Part shown: piece by piece, positions 1-12,570 of the stretch
Position numbering within the stretch: position 1 is the stretch's first letter
How the letters are laid out: each line of letters starts with the position of its first letter
Assembly (NCBI GenBank): GCA_025201705.1
Contig: MU616845.1
Coordinates: forward strand, 1-37,007
Source: Dissophora ornata
Taxonomy: Eukaryota; Mortierellomycota; Mortierellomycetes; Mortierellales; Mortierellaceae
DNA: 37,007 bases
Direction of reading: 5' to 3'
The notes under the pieces: model-generated
The model's database searches: none
The model's input: the letters and a program-made list of their open reading frames with translations, nothing else
Told to the model about the DNA's origin: nothing
Translations under genes and position numbers: made by a program

Positions 1-254
1 CTTCTTTTCCTTCTTTTCTATTAATGTTGTATCAGACATTATGATAAGACATTGAGATTATGAAATTCAAAAGGTGCATGGCCTAACACCTTCTCCCCTA
101 CTATTTCTCAATTCTCATTTCAACACCTCATTCATTCTCTTTCTCTTCTTCTTCTTTCTTTCTTTTTTTTTTTTTGCCATTTCAAACACCTTCGCCCTTC
201 AAGCACCACCCATACCCTTACCCCTTACCGCACAACAGCATAAATCAGATCACC
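1..254 (+). promoter_or_regulatory. Promoter/5' leader of pyruvate kinase with CT-rich tract
   Basis: The stretch upstream of the pyruvate kinase start has no supported gene. A pyrimidine-rich run of C and T at about 129-175, ending in a run of T, lies some 80 bases before the start codon. CT-rich blocks like this are common just upstream of starts in highly expressed fungal glycolytic genes (known pattern; its role here is inferred). The ATG at 255 sits in the favourable context CACCATG. Confidence 0.5.
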
Positions 255-2584
255 ATGTTTAGCGATGGCATTATGACCAACCTCGAGTGGACCTCGTCCC
301 TTGATATCGACTACCAGCCCAACAATGTGCGCAAGACCTCGATTATCTGCACCATCGGTACTGTATTAGTCAATTGAATCGGCCCTCCGATGTTGTTTTT
401 GAAGAGGCGAGCCACCGAAGGGAACATTAGGGACATCAAGAGAAACTAATCGTTCGGTTTCTAATTACGATATGTATCACTTTATTAGGTCCCAAGACCA
501 ACAGCGTCGAGATGTTGACCAAGTTGCGCGTGGCTGGTATGAACATTGTCCGCATGGTGAGTGCTTGTGCGAATAGTTTCCATGTCTGCTCATAGGATAA
601 ACTAGGCGCGCGTAATGCTTTTGTCTCTTGAATCTCTCGACGGGAGTGTGTGGTCGAGCGTGGGAAGCGGAATGAGCGAATTCGATATATTTGTTGTATT
701 CCGAGATTGCCCTCTGTCATGCATGACAATGCAATGGGAATAGCGCGACAAATTCGTGTTTTACTCATGTATGGGGGGTGGGGGGCATGCGCAACTGTGT
801 CCTTCCCGATAAAACACGAGTCCGACTGAATGGACAGGGGCGAACGCATGCGAGCGAAAAACGAAACAAAAAGTTTCACAGGAAGAAACCAGTTGGGGCT
901 CAACAAGAGAAAGTAATCAATTGACCAAACACTTACGACCATGCTCTTGTTGACCTATAGAACTTCAGCCACGGTTCATATGAATACCACCAGTCTGTCA
1001 TCGATAACACTCGTCAAAGTCTTATTGGTAAGTATCGTCAAGTCTGTCGCTTGGATCAAAAGCATATCAAGAAATAAGTTTCGTTTTCCGCGTTCTATCA
1101 TTTGCCCGCGTTCATCGCCTTATCCCAGGCTGTCCGCGATTTTATCAACGTTCCCGTCACTGACTATCTGATGTATATTTGCATACGGTGTTATAGAGCA
1201 CCCTGGCCGCCCCGTCGGAATTGCTCTTGATACCAAGGGTCCTGAGATCCGTACCGGACTGATGAAGGATGACGTCGAGGTCCCTATCTCTGCTGGTCAC
1301 GAGATGATCTTCTCCACAGACGACCAGTACGCCGAGGCCTGCACAGCCGAGGTCATGTACATCGACTACAAGAACATCACCAAGGTCATTGTTCCTGGCA
1401 AGATCATCTATGTCGATGATGGTGTCCTCTCCTTCAAGGTCCTCGCTGTCGAGGAAGACCACATTAAAGTCCAAGCTGTGAACAACGGCAAGTTGTGCTC
1501 CAGAAAGGGCGTGAACCTGCCCAAGACCGAGGTCGATCTCCCGGCCCTCTCCGAGAAGGACAAGAAGGACTTGTTGTTTGGTGTCAAGAACAATGTCGAT
1601 ATCATCTTTGCTTCGTTTATTCGTCGCGCTGATGATGTTCGCGAGATCCGCAAGATTCTTGGTGAAGAAGGAAAGCACATCAAGATCATCGTCAAGATCG
1701 AGAACCATCAAGGTGTCAAGAACTTTGATGAGATTTTGGAGGTGACCGATGGTGTTATGGTTGCCCGTGGTGATCTTGGTATTGAGATTCCCTGCGAGCA
1801 GGTCTTTATCGCCCAAAAGATGATGGTCTCCAAGTGCAACTTGGCCGGAAAGCCCGTTATTTGTGCCACTCAGATGTTGGAGTCGATGACCGTAAGTATT
1901 GTCGATACCTTGGATGGAAATGCGTAGTTCTCTTGTTTTACAAAGGGCAGTGGTTGTTAACACGTCATCATGCATTATTGTATTTCCGGGCCTTAGTACA
2001 ACCCTCGTCCTACTCGCGCTGAGGTCTCCGACGTTGCTAATGCCGTTTTGGACGGAGTGGACTGTGTCATGCTCTCAGGAGAGACTGCCAAGGGATCATA
2101 CCCTCTTGAGGCTGTCCGCACCATGGCCGAGACCTGCGTCCTCTCCGAGTCGGCCATCTGCTACCCACCACTGTTCAACGAGCTCCGTATGCTCCAGCAG
2201 CGCCCCACCGAAACCACTGAGACTGTTGCTTGCTCTGCTGTCTCTGCTGCACATGAGCAGAACGCCGGTGCCATCGTCGTCCTCTCTACCTCCGGTGACA
2301 CTGCCCGCCTTGTTTCCAAGTACCGCCCTCAGGCTAACATTATCATTGTGACGCGTGCAGAGTCGACTGCACGTGCTGTTCATCTCTCCCGCGGCTGCTA
2401 CCCATTCATCTATTCTCAGCCCAAGAACGAGGATTGGCAGGAGGATGTTGACGCCAGATTGCGCTGGGGCATGGACGAGGCCATCAGCCACGGCCTCTTG
2501 AAGTCTGGTCAGTCTGTGATTGTCATCCAGGGATTCCGCTCTGGATACGGCAACACCAACACTATGCGCATTGTTATCGCCTAA
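255..2584 (+). CDS. PYK1: Pyruvate kinase, 5 exons
   Basis: Pyruvate kinase transfers phosphate from phosphoenolpyruvate to ADP, giving pyruvate and ATP, the last step of glycolysis, in the cytosol. Exons: 255-357, 489-556, 961-1027, 1197-1891, 1997-2584; the joined frame gives 506 aa, the usual length for the fungal enzyme (about 500). Visible landmarks are [13 protein letters not shown] near the N terminus, [23 protein letters not shown], the catalytic lysine in [10 protein letters not shown] (about K246), the metal-binding E248 and D272 in [12 protein letters not shown], the ATQMLESM loop with T304, and [10 protein letters not shown]. The C-terminal effector domain ends [11 protein letters not shown], so fructose-1,6-bisphosphate control as in other fungal enzymes is likely but not provable here. 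Introns are 131, 404, 169 and 105 bases with GT-AG ends; the 404-base second intron is unusually long for this window. The start at 255 gives [12 protein letters not shown], and no better in-frame start is linked to it. Confidence 0.97.
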
Positions 2585-2659
2585 AGTTCCTTCCCATAGA
2601 CATCTGTTCGGAACAAAAAAAAAAAACCTCCAGGCCATAAGTCTGTTCATTCTTGTATC

Positions 2660-2665
2660 AATAAA
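2660..2665 (+). terminator. AATAAA polyadenylation signal of PYK1
   Basis: A perfect AATAAA lies 76 bases after the pyruvate kinase stop codon, following an A-rich stretch. The position fits a normal fungal 3' end. Confidence 0.55.
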
Positions 2666-3848
2666 TCCCCCTACAGACACCCCCCTGGACTTAAAATTGA
2701 AGCACAGCATACATGTCCGAGCTGAAATATGTTTTATTGAAAGAACGTGTTCCTCTTGATCCCCTATTTCCTGGCTGGCCTAACCTACTCTCTGTCGCTT
2801 CGCAACTGAACAACGGGGGGTTTCTACTGAAATGATATGCGAGGAGAGGAAGGAGTCTTCGCGTACTTGATTTTGTTTTTTTCTCTACTCACCTCTTCAA
2901 GATAGATTGTGCCAAGTCCTGATGTTCGCCATGCTTTCCAGCATCGCGCTCGCAGTCCGCGTGGAACAGTGGCACCTGTAGCATTAAAACCTACGGTACC
3001 TGTCCCCACGCTATTGGACGTTATCAAAGACATAGAGCGCAGACTAATTTCACGACGGTGTAGGCGGTCTATTCAGGTTCGGTCGGTGATCTGTCGGTGC
3101 GCTCCGAGGGGTTACTGGATTTAATTCTTGATAAACTATTGGGCATCAGGTTTAGAGGGATTAGACTAGGTGGTGATGACGATGAAGATGGCGACGATAT
3201 TCCTCTGTACGGTAACGAGGGGTGTGAGCCTCGGCCATGACCTGAGCAACCCGACGGACTGCCACCTTGTTAAAGGCACGGCTTTTTGGATCAGATGATA
3301 TGGGATCAGGATGGGGATAGTGGCTAGATTGTGCCGGATGCTGGCCCCAGCAAGCCAGAGGAACTCAAGAAGGATGTGCCTATGGCTGGAGGTCTGCCTG
3401 CTTGGACCCTGCAATGATGACGATGACGATAAGGACGACGAGACACAATGCTATCGACGTCGTGTCAATCGCATATAGAAGAGCTTCTGATGCAGTTCAA
3501 GGGTAGGGCGAAGTGTCTGCCTCCCAATTGAGTAATACTTCAAGTGAAAAAAGGCGCCGTGGCTGATTTCGGGAATTGAGAGCACTCTTTGATGCAGCGC
3601 AGCGCAACAGAAATTCATGGGTTGATAAAACAGCTTCGTATCATATTATTTGCATTGAATAGTAAGAGTACAAATTTATGGAACATAAAGAGATGGCTAT
3701 TATTCGGTGGCAATGCCTCGCCCAAAAATGCTGCTAATACGGCAGAGATCAGGTGTGGTCGTTCCTGCGCTTTTCATCTTCAACTCGAATCCTCAGTGCA
3801 TTAAGAGATTCCATCGCCTCTCGTTCTCACAACAACTGTTGCACAACC
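2666..3848. other. Intergenic; no confident gene, possible decayed or unresolved gene
   Basis: No ORF here resembles a known family. From about 3071 a plus-strand frame beginning after an acceptor-like TGTAG runs to a stop near 3240 and encodes an acidic stretch (LGGDDDEDGDDIPLYG). A second region at about 3330-3420 is open in more than one frame after another acceptor-like GGCTAG and in one frame reads protein-like (PSKPEELKKDVPMAGG). No start codon or unique splice path joins them. This may be a degraded gene or a small spliced gene. The last 150 bases are the leader of the SNF2 gene. Confidence 0.25.
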
Positions 3849-6800
3849 ATGGACTCGCCTGAGGACCCCATGAACTGGGACGCAGAAAGGGTTGCAAAGT
3901 GGCTCAAGTCAACTTTCAACTTTCCGGAGGAGACTCTCCATTCCTTCATTGGTAATGCGCCCCTTGTACCCGTCGCCAACGACTTTGAATGCCACACCTC
4001 CAGGTTTTAATGCTTATTTTTGTTCTTACTATTAGGCAATGACGTGGATGGCCCTGTTCTTCTTCTGGATATGGACCATGACGCTTTGAAAAATGAGTTT
4101 GGCATCGCGTCCTTCGGACTGCGTTGTCATATCCTAAAGCAAATCCGGATCCTGAGAGGTAAGGATTAACTGGATACTTCAGCCAAGAATAAGGGTCTTA
4201 TAGGTTTCATTAATGCACAATTGCTCGATATTACTTATTAACAAGTCCCGATTTTGCAATGACCCTTAGCTACAGCAAACCAGGACAACGCTACAATGAT
4301 CGCGGGCTCGCCAATGTCACCCACGGTTATGAATCTTGGAGGACTTGACATTGCAGAACCAGTTTCGCGTTCAACAGTGCTTAATAGAACTTATACCATA
4401 AGTCGGTTTCAAGAGGAGGAGCAGGAGGTGCAGCCTATACAACTGCTGGAAGAGCCTTTACATGTAATGCAGGAGACTGTCACCAAGGGCTCGTCTCATA
4501 TAAAGAACAGGAGGGAAATGGAGTCAGATGAGATTTCGCTAAGCGACTCTGATGGAAAGAGCGGCCTCGACAGTGGAGAAGAAGAATCTGGACATGATGA
4601 TAGCGAAGATGCTGACGTGGAGGATGTCGGCTATCAAAGCAACGCAGACGACAACATGCCATTAGCTGCCAGAATCAAGAAGAGAAAGGACGCAGCGATG
4701 ATTTCAGGGATTGGTGGTGTCCCAATTCCAAACACATATCGGTCCTTGCCCGCAGGCACTTCGACACCAAAGAGGGTCGCTCCAACGCCGGTGTCTCCGG
4801 CGCTGACAACGCAGGCGAATGGTGTCACTACGGTTCTTACGGGATCCGGATTAAAAAGGATCGCACCCACACTCGTTTCAACGTCATTTCCAGCACCTCA
4901 GGACTTGGTGCCCGCAACCACCTCAACAGCAAGTTTGGAGTCACGTAGGGTGAATATCAACAACAGCCCCAAGACTGGCATGCGCGCGAAGGAAAATGTC
5001 AAGAGACAGCCACATCTCTCTCATATCAGCCTAAGTCTACGCGACATCTTCTTTAACAAGGATGGAGCGGCACTAGAGAGTGATAGTGAGGACGAATGGT
5101 GCATGCCATCTTCACGACTGCCAAAAAAGATTTCGCCTTTGGGACACCAGTTAATTGTGCAGAAGAATTTGAAGCGCATCCTGCGGGAACCACCAATATT
5201 TGAGATCCCCGGACATGTCGTTTTTGCCCCAATGAGACGCAGGAATAGAGACGTCCCTGTTAAACTCCTGTCGCCTACAAGCTCTGGCAACAAGGTCGCA
5301 GGTAATGAACTTGTATATGGCTGCAGTGACTTTTGATTGAAACTCTTAAGCCATGTACTTACTAATCCTTATTTCTTGAGTAGCCACAAACTCAACATGG
5401 GATAGCGTATTCAAAGATACAAAGACGTCTCCATCAATGAGGGTGGAGCTAAGCCTGGCGGATCGGGATATGACATCGATCGACTTTCGTGCATTAACAG
5501 GAGCGAGCAATCGCGGCGCACCTCTCGTTGAACCGGAGAATGATTCTATTTACCCACTATATGGAGATTCCGACGCCTCTGCGTACACGACTGACGAGGA
5601 ACTATACAAGGAGGTCGCCAAAGAAGAGCAACAGCGGTTAAACAGAGGATCGAAAAAGGACAGTGTTCAGAAATCTAAGGCGCCGCTCCTGCGTGAGAGG
5701 GTGCAGGAGATCATTGAGGAGTATCGAGTCGACTACAGGAAACACTGGGAAAAGATATCAATGCGCCTCATGGAGGGGCGTCGTTTTATGACCTACAGCC
5801 GACTTATGAAGGATAGCGATAAAGTGAGCCCCATCGAATCCATTGAAGTTGCTGCAAAGACACTTTCAGATGTGCGGCTACCCTCCATTATCGAGGCAAT
5901 TGCCGAAACGTCGTACACGAGTGTAGATGAAGTTCGCAAAGCATGCAAGGCGATGGACCGGACATTGGGTCAAATTTTTGAGCATAATTGGAAACTTGAC
6001 CTTTTGAAAGGACCTGTGCCATCACCAGACATGAAGCCAAACCAGGTAGGCGAGCCCGGTTTGTCAGCTTACACCTACACCCGCGATGAGCTAGAGACAG
6101 ATGTGTCGGCAGACCATACCTCAATGTCAGGTCGCAGTCAAATCAGGAACGATCGACATGTCTCAACAGATGAAGAAGCAGAGCTCGACGAAGAGAGACG
6201 TCAGCAGGAGCTAGATGACGCCTTTATCGACGATTCTGAATTACTCATGGATGTCGATGGTGAGTCTGAACTCGATGCTGATGGCGACTCTGCTATGGAA
6301 GAACGTCCGTTGCAGAGACGTAGGAAAGTTCTACCGCCATTATCCGGTGCCAAAAAACCACACCCCAAGGAGTTCGCAGCTGATAAATCGAGGGGCCAGA
6401 AGAATTCCGACCGATTACTCTCACTCCCATCTCCACCTTCGACAACCACTTCGCCTAAGGGCGATCTACAGTTTTCCGAAGCCGAGCCATACTTGGAGGA
6501 TGAGGAGAGACTAGCTACATCAAAGCGCAGATTGGAAATCGGAGAACACTTGCGTCCTAGTCCTGAGGACCCCGCCGCTGATGATGAAGAGAAAGATACG
6601 TCTCCTGCAGAGGAGCATACCCATCGGGATATCGCTGCCCCTTCACCCATCTACATCGACCTGGACGATAATGAAGTCCCTGCACAAGAATTGAAGCGGC
6701 AGAGATCCCGATCTCCCACGATTCAGGCTCATTCCTCAGAAGCTGGGAGAGCCCCCTCCAGGCCAACTGGCAGTAGTTCGAAGCACGAAGTCAATATTGA

Positions 6801-9800
6801 TCAAGGAGCCCTAGCTGTCGTCATTCCTTCTATGAAACGCGCACGAATCAGAGCAGGCACGAAAGTCCCTAGCAAAGCGGGCGGGCGGCAAAGTCCATTC
6901 GCAGAGGACATTATAGCGCTCGATGGGTCAATACAGGATATAAACATTGAGGATGAAGTCTCCGAGGGCATGAATTATGAGCTCGACTCTCAGCTGGAGG
7001 TGAATGCGGATTTCACAAGTGATTCCTCGGACGAAGTCTCTGAAGCGCCAAGGGATAAGCCCGCCTTGTCGAAACCTTCCACCGGGATTAAGCCCATGAA
7101 GTATCCAAACTGGAGGGAATCCTGTAAGGATGATGAGAAAATACGACAGATGGTTCGCCAGATCAGAAGGGGCATTTCCGTGGGGTAAGCATACGTGATG
7201 TTGGTCAAAATCTGCCTTTCTTCATATTCATGTTTTTTAACATTGCAAAATATATCTATTCTTATTACAGGAGGGATGTAAGTCATCAGGAACCGTACTT
7301 GTCCATCTGGCAAGAGTATGTTGAATGGGTCGAGTTGGACTGTGGTAATACATCTATCGACTTCAAAGAGTTTCTTAGATGGAAGGACGACGGAAACTCC
7401 ACCACCGCCTACCGTGAAGTGGTTTTGCAGGCTGCTGCTACTCAGGCGGCTGCCGAGAAAGCTGCGGCCCGTAAAGAAAAGAAAGAAAAAAAGGCAAGAG
7501 AAAAGCAAGAGGGCCGTGAACTGAAGGAGCGGCTGCACCTTGAGGAACGACAGCGGTCGCAGAAGCAGGCACGAGAGGCACGAGAGCTTATGCGGAAAAA
7601 GCTGCGAGAGTCACGGGAAAAGAGGGAGAGGCTGGTGCGGGAGGCACACGAAAAAAAGGAAACTGCCGAGAGCGAAGAAAGCGCTAAAAACAAAAGGGCT
7701 AGCGCAGAAGAACACGAGGCTGCCGCGAAATCCTCTGCAGCGATTATGATATTAAGTGATTCAGATGAAGGACCTAGCACGGGTCGGGACCAGCAGACAA
7801 GAACCGCAAAGGACACGGAGAACTCAGATGGCGATACGATCGCCTCGCTAGACAGAGTGGAACAAGTCGTCGTTCAGCCAAAGGAGAAGGAGGGCAAGGA
7901 GGGTGATATGGTCAATGCGGATGATGTTGCTGCAGCGCAGTCATCTCGTAGCCCCAACCTCAAAAAACGGCCGCGTGTCATCCGAAACCACTTTGGGGAC
8001 ACTACAGAGGAGTCCTCAAGCTCTGGGGAAGAAGAGGGCGAGGAATCGAAGCGCCATTCGAAGCGAAAGACCCCAAGGCCCATGAAGCTTGAAGCGGAGG
8101 AAGTTTTGAAGCTCAGACAGGATGCAGCCAAGAATGAGGCAGAGCTCGAGATGCGTATTAAAGAGCAGGAGGAGCGTGCTAAACTTCGAGAATCAACAAG
8201 TCTGATGCAAGAGGGTGAGGTTCTAATCAATCCCGGACACAAGGACACGGAACGGCCAGTTGTCATCCCGGCATTTTTAGCCAAGAATCTGAAGCCTCAC
8301 CAGCTGGATGGAGTGAGGTTTATGTGGAAAAACGTGGTCATGTTCGACGGCGGTTGCATCTTGGCGCACAGCATGGGGCTAGGCAAGACCTTCCAGGCGA
8401 TCGCCTTTATCTATGTGCTGTTGCGGGAGCTCCGGGACGGTAACCGTGATATACCTCAAAAGCTGCAGGTGAAGTCATTGATCTCGAGCGTGCTCTTTAT
8501 TTGATGTCAATCAGATTTTCGCGTAAAGAGGTTTCTAATATTCTTCACTACATGAATATATAGGAGGGACGAGTCCTTCTCCTTATGCCACCCATCGTCC
8601 TCCAAAACTGGCATGACGAGTTCCAAAAATGGATCCCTCCTCAGGAGCAGGATGTCGTGCGGGTCCGAAGGATGTGTAAGTCTAGCGGACGGCACTCTTC
8701 GCCAACTCCATGTCTTTGGCAATAATAGTCTAACAGAAAGTCATTCTCGTACTGTTGTTTTTGACCGCCCTTAGCACTGAAAAAAACGGACGTATCGACG
8801 AGGATCAAGGTTTTGGAGGAGTGGCACAAAAAAGGCGGAGTGTTTCTGATCGGATACGCCATGTTCCGAGAATTGTGCACTACTAACTCCAGGTCAAGCC
8901 GAAACCTTGTTCCCGAGGTCACGGACATGTTCCAGAAACTGTTGCAACAGGGCGCTTCAATTACGATTGCTGATGAGGGGCACACTATCAAGAATTCTGA
9001 GGTAGGTTGAAATCAAACACCCCCTGCGATGAGCTCTTCTAAGAAGTTTGCAGTGCGACTAATATACTACTCACTTACTCCATCGGATTTATTTCTTGAC
9101 AGGCCAAACTGGCAGCAGCCTGCAAGGGTATTAAGAGCACAGCGCGAGTTATTTTGACCGGCTATCCGCTCCAAAACCGCCTCGAAGAATATTGGTGCAT
9201 GGTGGACTTTGTGCGACCCAACTACTTGGGAGACCCGCAAACGTTCCGACATAACTACATACGACCGATCAGCGATGGTCTTTATCCAGACAGTTCTTCA
9301 TTCGAAAAGAAGGTATGATGATAGTCTAAATCTACTTGCTGAAATATTGTGGAGTCCAAAGGCGAAATTATGCATTCTAATATCCTTACTTTCGCCTGTA
9401 CATAGGCCTCGGCCAAGAAACTAAAAGTTCTCATAGAACTGATAAAGAATTTCGTGATGAGGTTCGTATATTCTCCAAGCAATTATTCAATCTCACTAAT
9501 TCTCTGTGTGTTGTGCCCTGAACGTTTTCCTAATGCTATTATTCTTTACTATTTGCGGGGATTAGAAAGGATCAATCAGTTCTGAGAGCATCCCTGCCGA
9601 AAAAAGTGGAATTTGTGATCTCCTGCAAGCTTAGCACACTGCAGTACTTCCTGTACACAGTAAGCACCGATTCTATTTCGACAAGACGATATCGTCGTTT
9701 GTTGCACGCTATTTGCATCTGCATTGGCTCTTATTGATGTTCTCGGCCCTCTTTATCGCTAGTCATTCCTTCCGACAGTGGATCACGCAACAAAGGCCGT

Positions 9801-12570
9801 GTTGGGTAACGGTCATATTCTCCTAACGATCTGCAACCACCCTGCAGCTTTCAAAGTAAGCCCTGAACAGTGCTTTGCTGATTTTTCGATGTATCCGTGC
9901 CCTGCGGCCGAGTACGCTCTCGAAATGGTTAAGCCTCGCGTGCTATTAACATGTCAACCCTCAGGCCACCTTGATGGAGACCTTTAAGAAGTCAGAGAAG
10001 GACAAAGGAAAGGCTCTATGCAATAGTAGTGAAGACAAACCCACGCCTGCCATTGATCCTCCAGCTATGACCGCCAAGGAAGGTGGCACAGGCGAGGAGG
10101 ACGCGGATGAGTCGGCGGAGAATGAGATCGTCCAAGCGCTGAGGCATGTATTGTTGATTACTACGAAGGCGTTGACAGCAATACATCTAGATTAACAATC
10201 AATGGGTTTGGTTATTATCTCTAATCTAGCCAAAATAAGGAGATTACCTCGAGACATTGGAGTGGGAGCGTCATCCAAGACAAAAGTAAGACCGATGAGG
10301 CAGGGCAGGGGCTGTGAACAAGAAATCAGTTAAAACAGTGGACTAATTGTGTGAATTTCATCCGCGCAGACGTCAGTGATGTTTCTCATAGTCATAAAGC
10401 GCGAATTCTCCTGGACATTCTTCTTGAGTGTCGAGCAATCAAGGAAAAGGTCTTGGTCTTCACGCGCAGTATACCAACACTCGGTATGTGTCTCTAATAC
10501 GTAACGTTCATCAAACTGCCTGAACACACGAAGCAGCAACCAACTATTAAGTATTCCTGTGATATGCTGTTTGCAGATTATATAGAGCATATTGTTAACG
10601 AAGCTGGACTGAAGTCGATGAAGCTGGACGGATCAACTCGCATCGTGGTATGTTTTTAGCACGATATATACATCTACATCTACTGCTCTTCTCAAAAGTA
10701 TTGCGCCAGTGACCATTATTGAAGCAAATCGTTCTTTGTCTATGGTTCGAATTTGGAATAGGACCGGCAAGCCATGATCAATGAGTTTAATGCTTCAAAT
10801 GATTACGACGCATTTTTGATATCGTCAGGGGTAATGAGTGCTTTGCATGGCGGAAAGTGTACGATTGCGACGAGAAATATTTTGATCTCTAACGACATGT
10901 TTTATTACTTTATTGTGGATATGATTATCAGGCCGGGTCCCTTGGAGTGAATCTAGTCTCTGCGAGTAGGGTGGTAATTTTTGACGTAGGCTGGAATCCC
11001 AGCCACGACGAGCAAGCCATCGCCAGAGCCTTCCGATATGGTCAAACGAGGAAGGTGTTTGTTTACCGCCTACATACGTTTGGAACTTGGGAGGATAAAC
11101 TCTACAAGACGAACCTACACAAAATGGGCCTGTCCAATCGGGTAGTCGACAAGAAGAATATTAGTAAAGCTTTTACTAAGGTCGAACTGAAGTCATATTT
11201 TGATGTCCCACCGAAGCTCAATCCTGAGTGGTCTACTCCGGAAAATGTGGATGCGCTGTTCAACAAGACCGAGACCGAGGATCCTGTTTTACGGGCAGTT
11301 ATAGCCAAGTAAGTTGTTTTAACATTTCTTGTGCACGCCCTTCACGTCGTGTGTATGGTTTCTGACAACTCGTGGACTCGTGGTACTTCTGACACTTAGG
11401 AACACAAAATTCATCACCTCACTCGTTCCACAGAGTGATCTGATCCGCGAGGAGGACTCGGATTTGACAGAGGCAGACATGGTAGAGATTCAGAATATGA
11501 TCGATGAGGAGCAGCGAAGGATTGATGGAAAGCCACCATTGCCGGCGAGTGCCGTACCCATACCACCACGAGAAGCGGCCCAGTACGAGAAGCAGCTCCC
11601 ATTGGCACAGCAGCAACAGATATACCATGCCCTCGTCCGGGCTATGGAACGGGATGAGATGCAGGGTCTCGGTCCCGACCAGAGTCTAGCACAGGGTCCT
11701 AGCCATCAACCCAAAGATAACCAGGGCCAGAATTCCAGACAGGGTCAGGGCCAAGTGCCTGCAGGGGTATTGCATTCAAAGAATAAGTACGTGGCTTCGC
11801 TTCCGCGGGAGGATGTTGAACGGGATGCACAACTCCTTTGGCAGTTAGAGGGTCAGAAACAATTGCAGAGCCTGGCCAATTCTCAGGCGAGTATCTTTGC
11901 ACAAGCAAGAACCGCGTTTCTGGCACGACGGCAGGCGGCGGGTGGATCCGTTGATATTACTCAGTTGCCGGAAGCTATACCAACAATTGTTCCAGTCCAG
12001 CCGTTGCCACATCCCCCACCCTCCGCTATGGTATATCCAACAACCCTTCCCCATCCGCTCCCGCCAGTGCAGCCACAGCAGCAACAACAACATCAACAAC
12101 AACAGCAGCAACAATATCATCAACAACAACAACAGCAGCAGCATCATCAACAGCAGCAGCATCAACAACGGCAGCAGCAACTACAACAGCAGCAGCAACA
12201 ACTACAACAACAGCGAGAGCAGCAACAACAGCAACAGCAGCAACAGCGACATCAGCAACAGCAGCGACCACACCAGCAGCCACAACCACAACAACAATTG
12301 AGACCGATTGCGATCACAATGCCAGTGCGGACGGCTGTTCCAGTGTTGCAGGGCAGTAACAAAGGCAACTCTGTATCGTGGCTGCAACAACCGTCGACAT
12401 CAGTTGGGAGTTCCAATCGCCCAATTCTAGTCAACGACACCACGGCAAGTCCCTCAGCCTCGTCATCACTTGAACAGCTGCAGAGCAGGGAGGGAAGCAA
12501 TAACAGAACTTCAGAAGAGCTGACATTCGAAAGTGTAATTACCGAGCATTTTAGAGAACCTTGGAAGTAA
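3849..12570 (+). CDS. Giant SNF2 ATPase of ATRX/ARIP4 type with N-terminal SAM domain and polyQ tail, 18 exons
   Basis: A DNA-dependent ATPase expected to remodel chromatin in the nucleus. Exons: 3849-3951, 4036-4158, 4270-5301, 5384-7184, 7271-8468, 8564-8675, 8775-9001, 9103-9312, 9406-9461, 9566-9659, 9763-9855, 9965-10147, 10240-10285, 10370-10483, 10577-10647, 10762-10830, 10932-11308, 11400-12570; sum 7,080 bases, 2,359 aa. Residues 8-75 form a SAM domain (MNWDAERVAKWL ... NDVDGPVLLLDMD ... GLRCHILKQI). Residues 76-1080 are mostly acidic and low complexity. A charged K/E/R-rich helix spans about 1082-1165. The ATPase core follows: motif I SMGLGKT (about 1387-1393), motif II DEGH (1523-1526), motif III LTGYPLQN (1550-1557; Tyr replaces the usual Thr), EYWCMVDFVRPNYLGD typical of ARIP4/ATRX, motif V GAGSLGVNL (about 1844) and motif VI QAIARAFRYGQ (1872-1882). 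The tail is rich in Gln. The join 10147/10240 uses an AAG acceptor and is the least certain; the direct TAG acceptor at 10229 would put a stop in frame. Confidence 0.88.
12076..12297 (+). repeat. CAG/CAA repeat coding polyglutamine with His interruptions
   Basis: Within the last exon of the SNF2 gene, about 222 bases are almost entirely CAG and CAA codons with occasional CAT, CGG, CTA and CCA. They encode a glutamine tract of roughly 70 residues broken by His, Arg, Leu and Pro. The mixed codons argue against pure slippage. Long apparent ORFs in the other frames here (Ala-, Leu- or Asn-rich) are products of the repeat and are not genes. Confidence 0.9.

Noticed and set aside
436..942. 168-codon minus-strand frame over PYK1 introns 1 and 2
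   Set aside because: It crosses exon 2 antisense and two introns, with no start context or known family. The two G-runs in intron 2 (773-785) are too few for a convincing quadruplex.
1157..1975. 272-codon minus-strand frame over PYK1
   Set aside because: It is antisense to the conserved pyruvate kinase exon 4, whose codon bias leaves the opposite strand open; no family resemblance.
7442..7816. Ser/Ala-rich minus-strand frame opposite the SNF2 gene
   Set aside because: It is the antisense of the K/E/R-rich coding stretch in exon 5.
10742..10753. GGTTCGAATTT resembling a tRNA B box
   Set aside because: It lies in a SNF2 intron, with no matching A box or cloverleaf around it.
12026..12289. 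Val/Ala-rich and Leu-rich minus-strand frames
   Set aside because: They are translations of the CAG/CAA repeat on the opposite strand.
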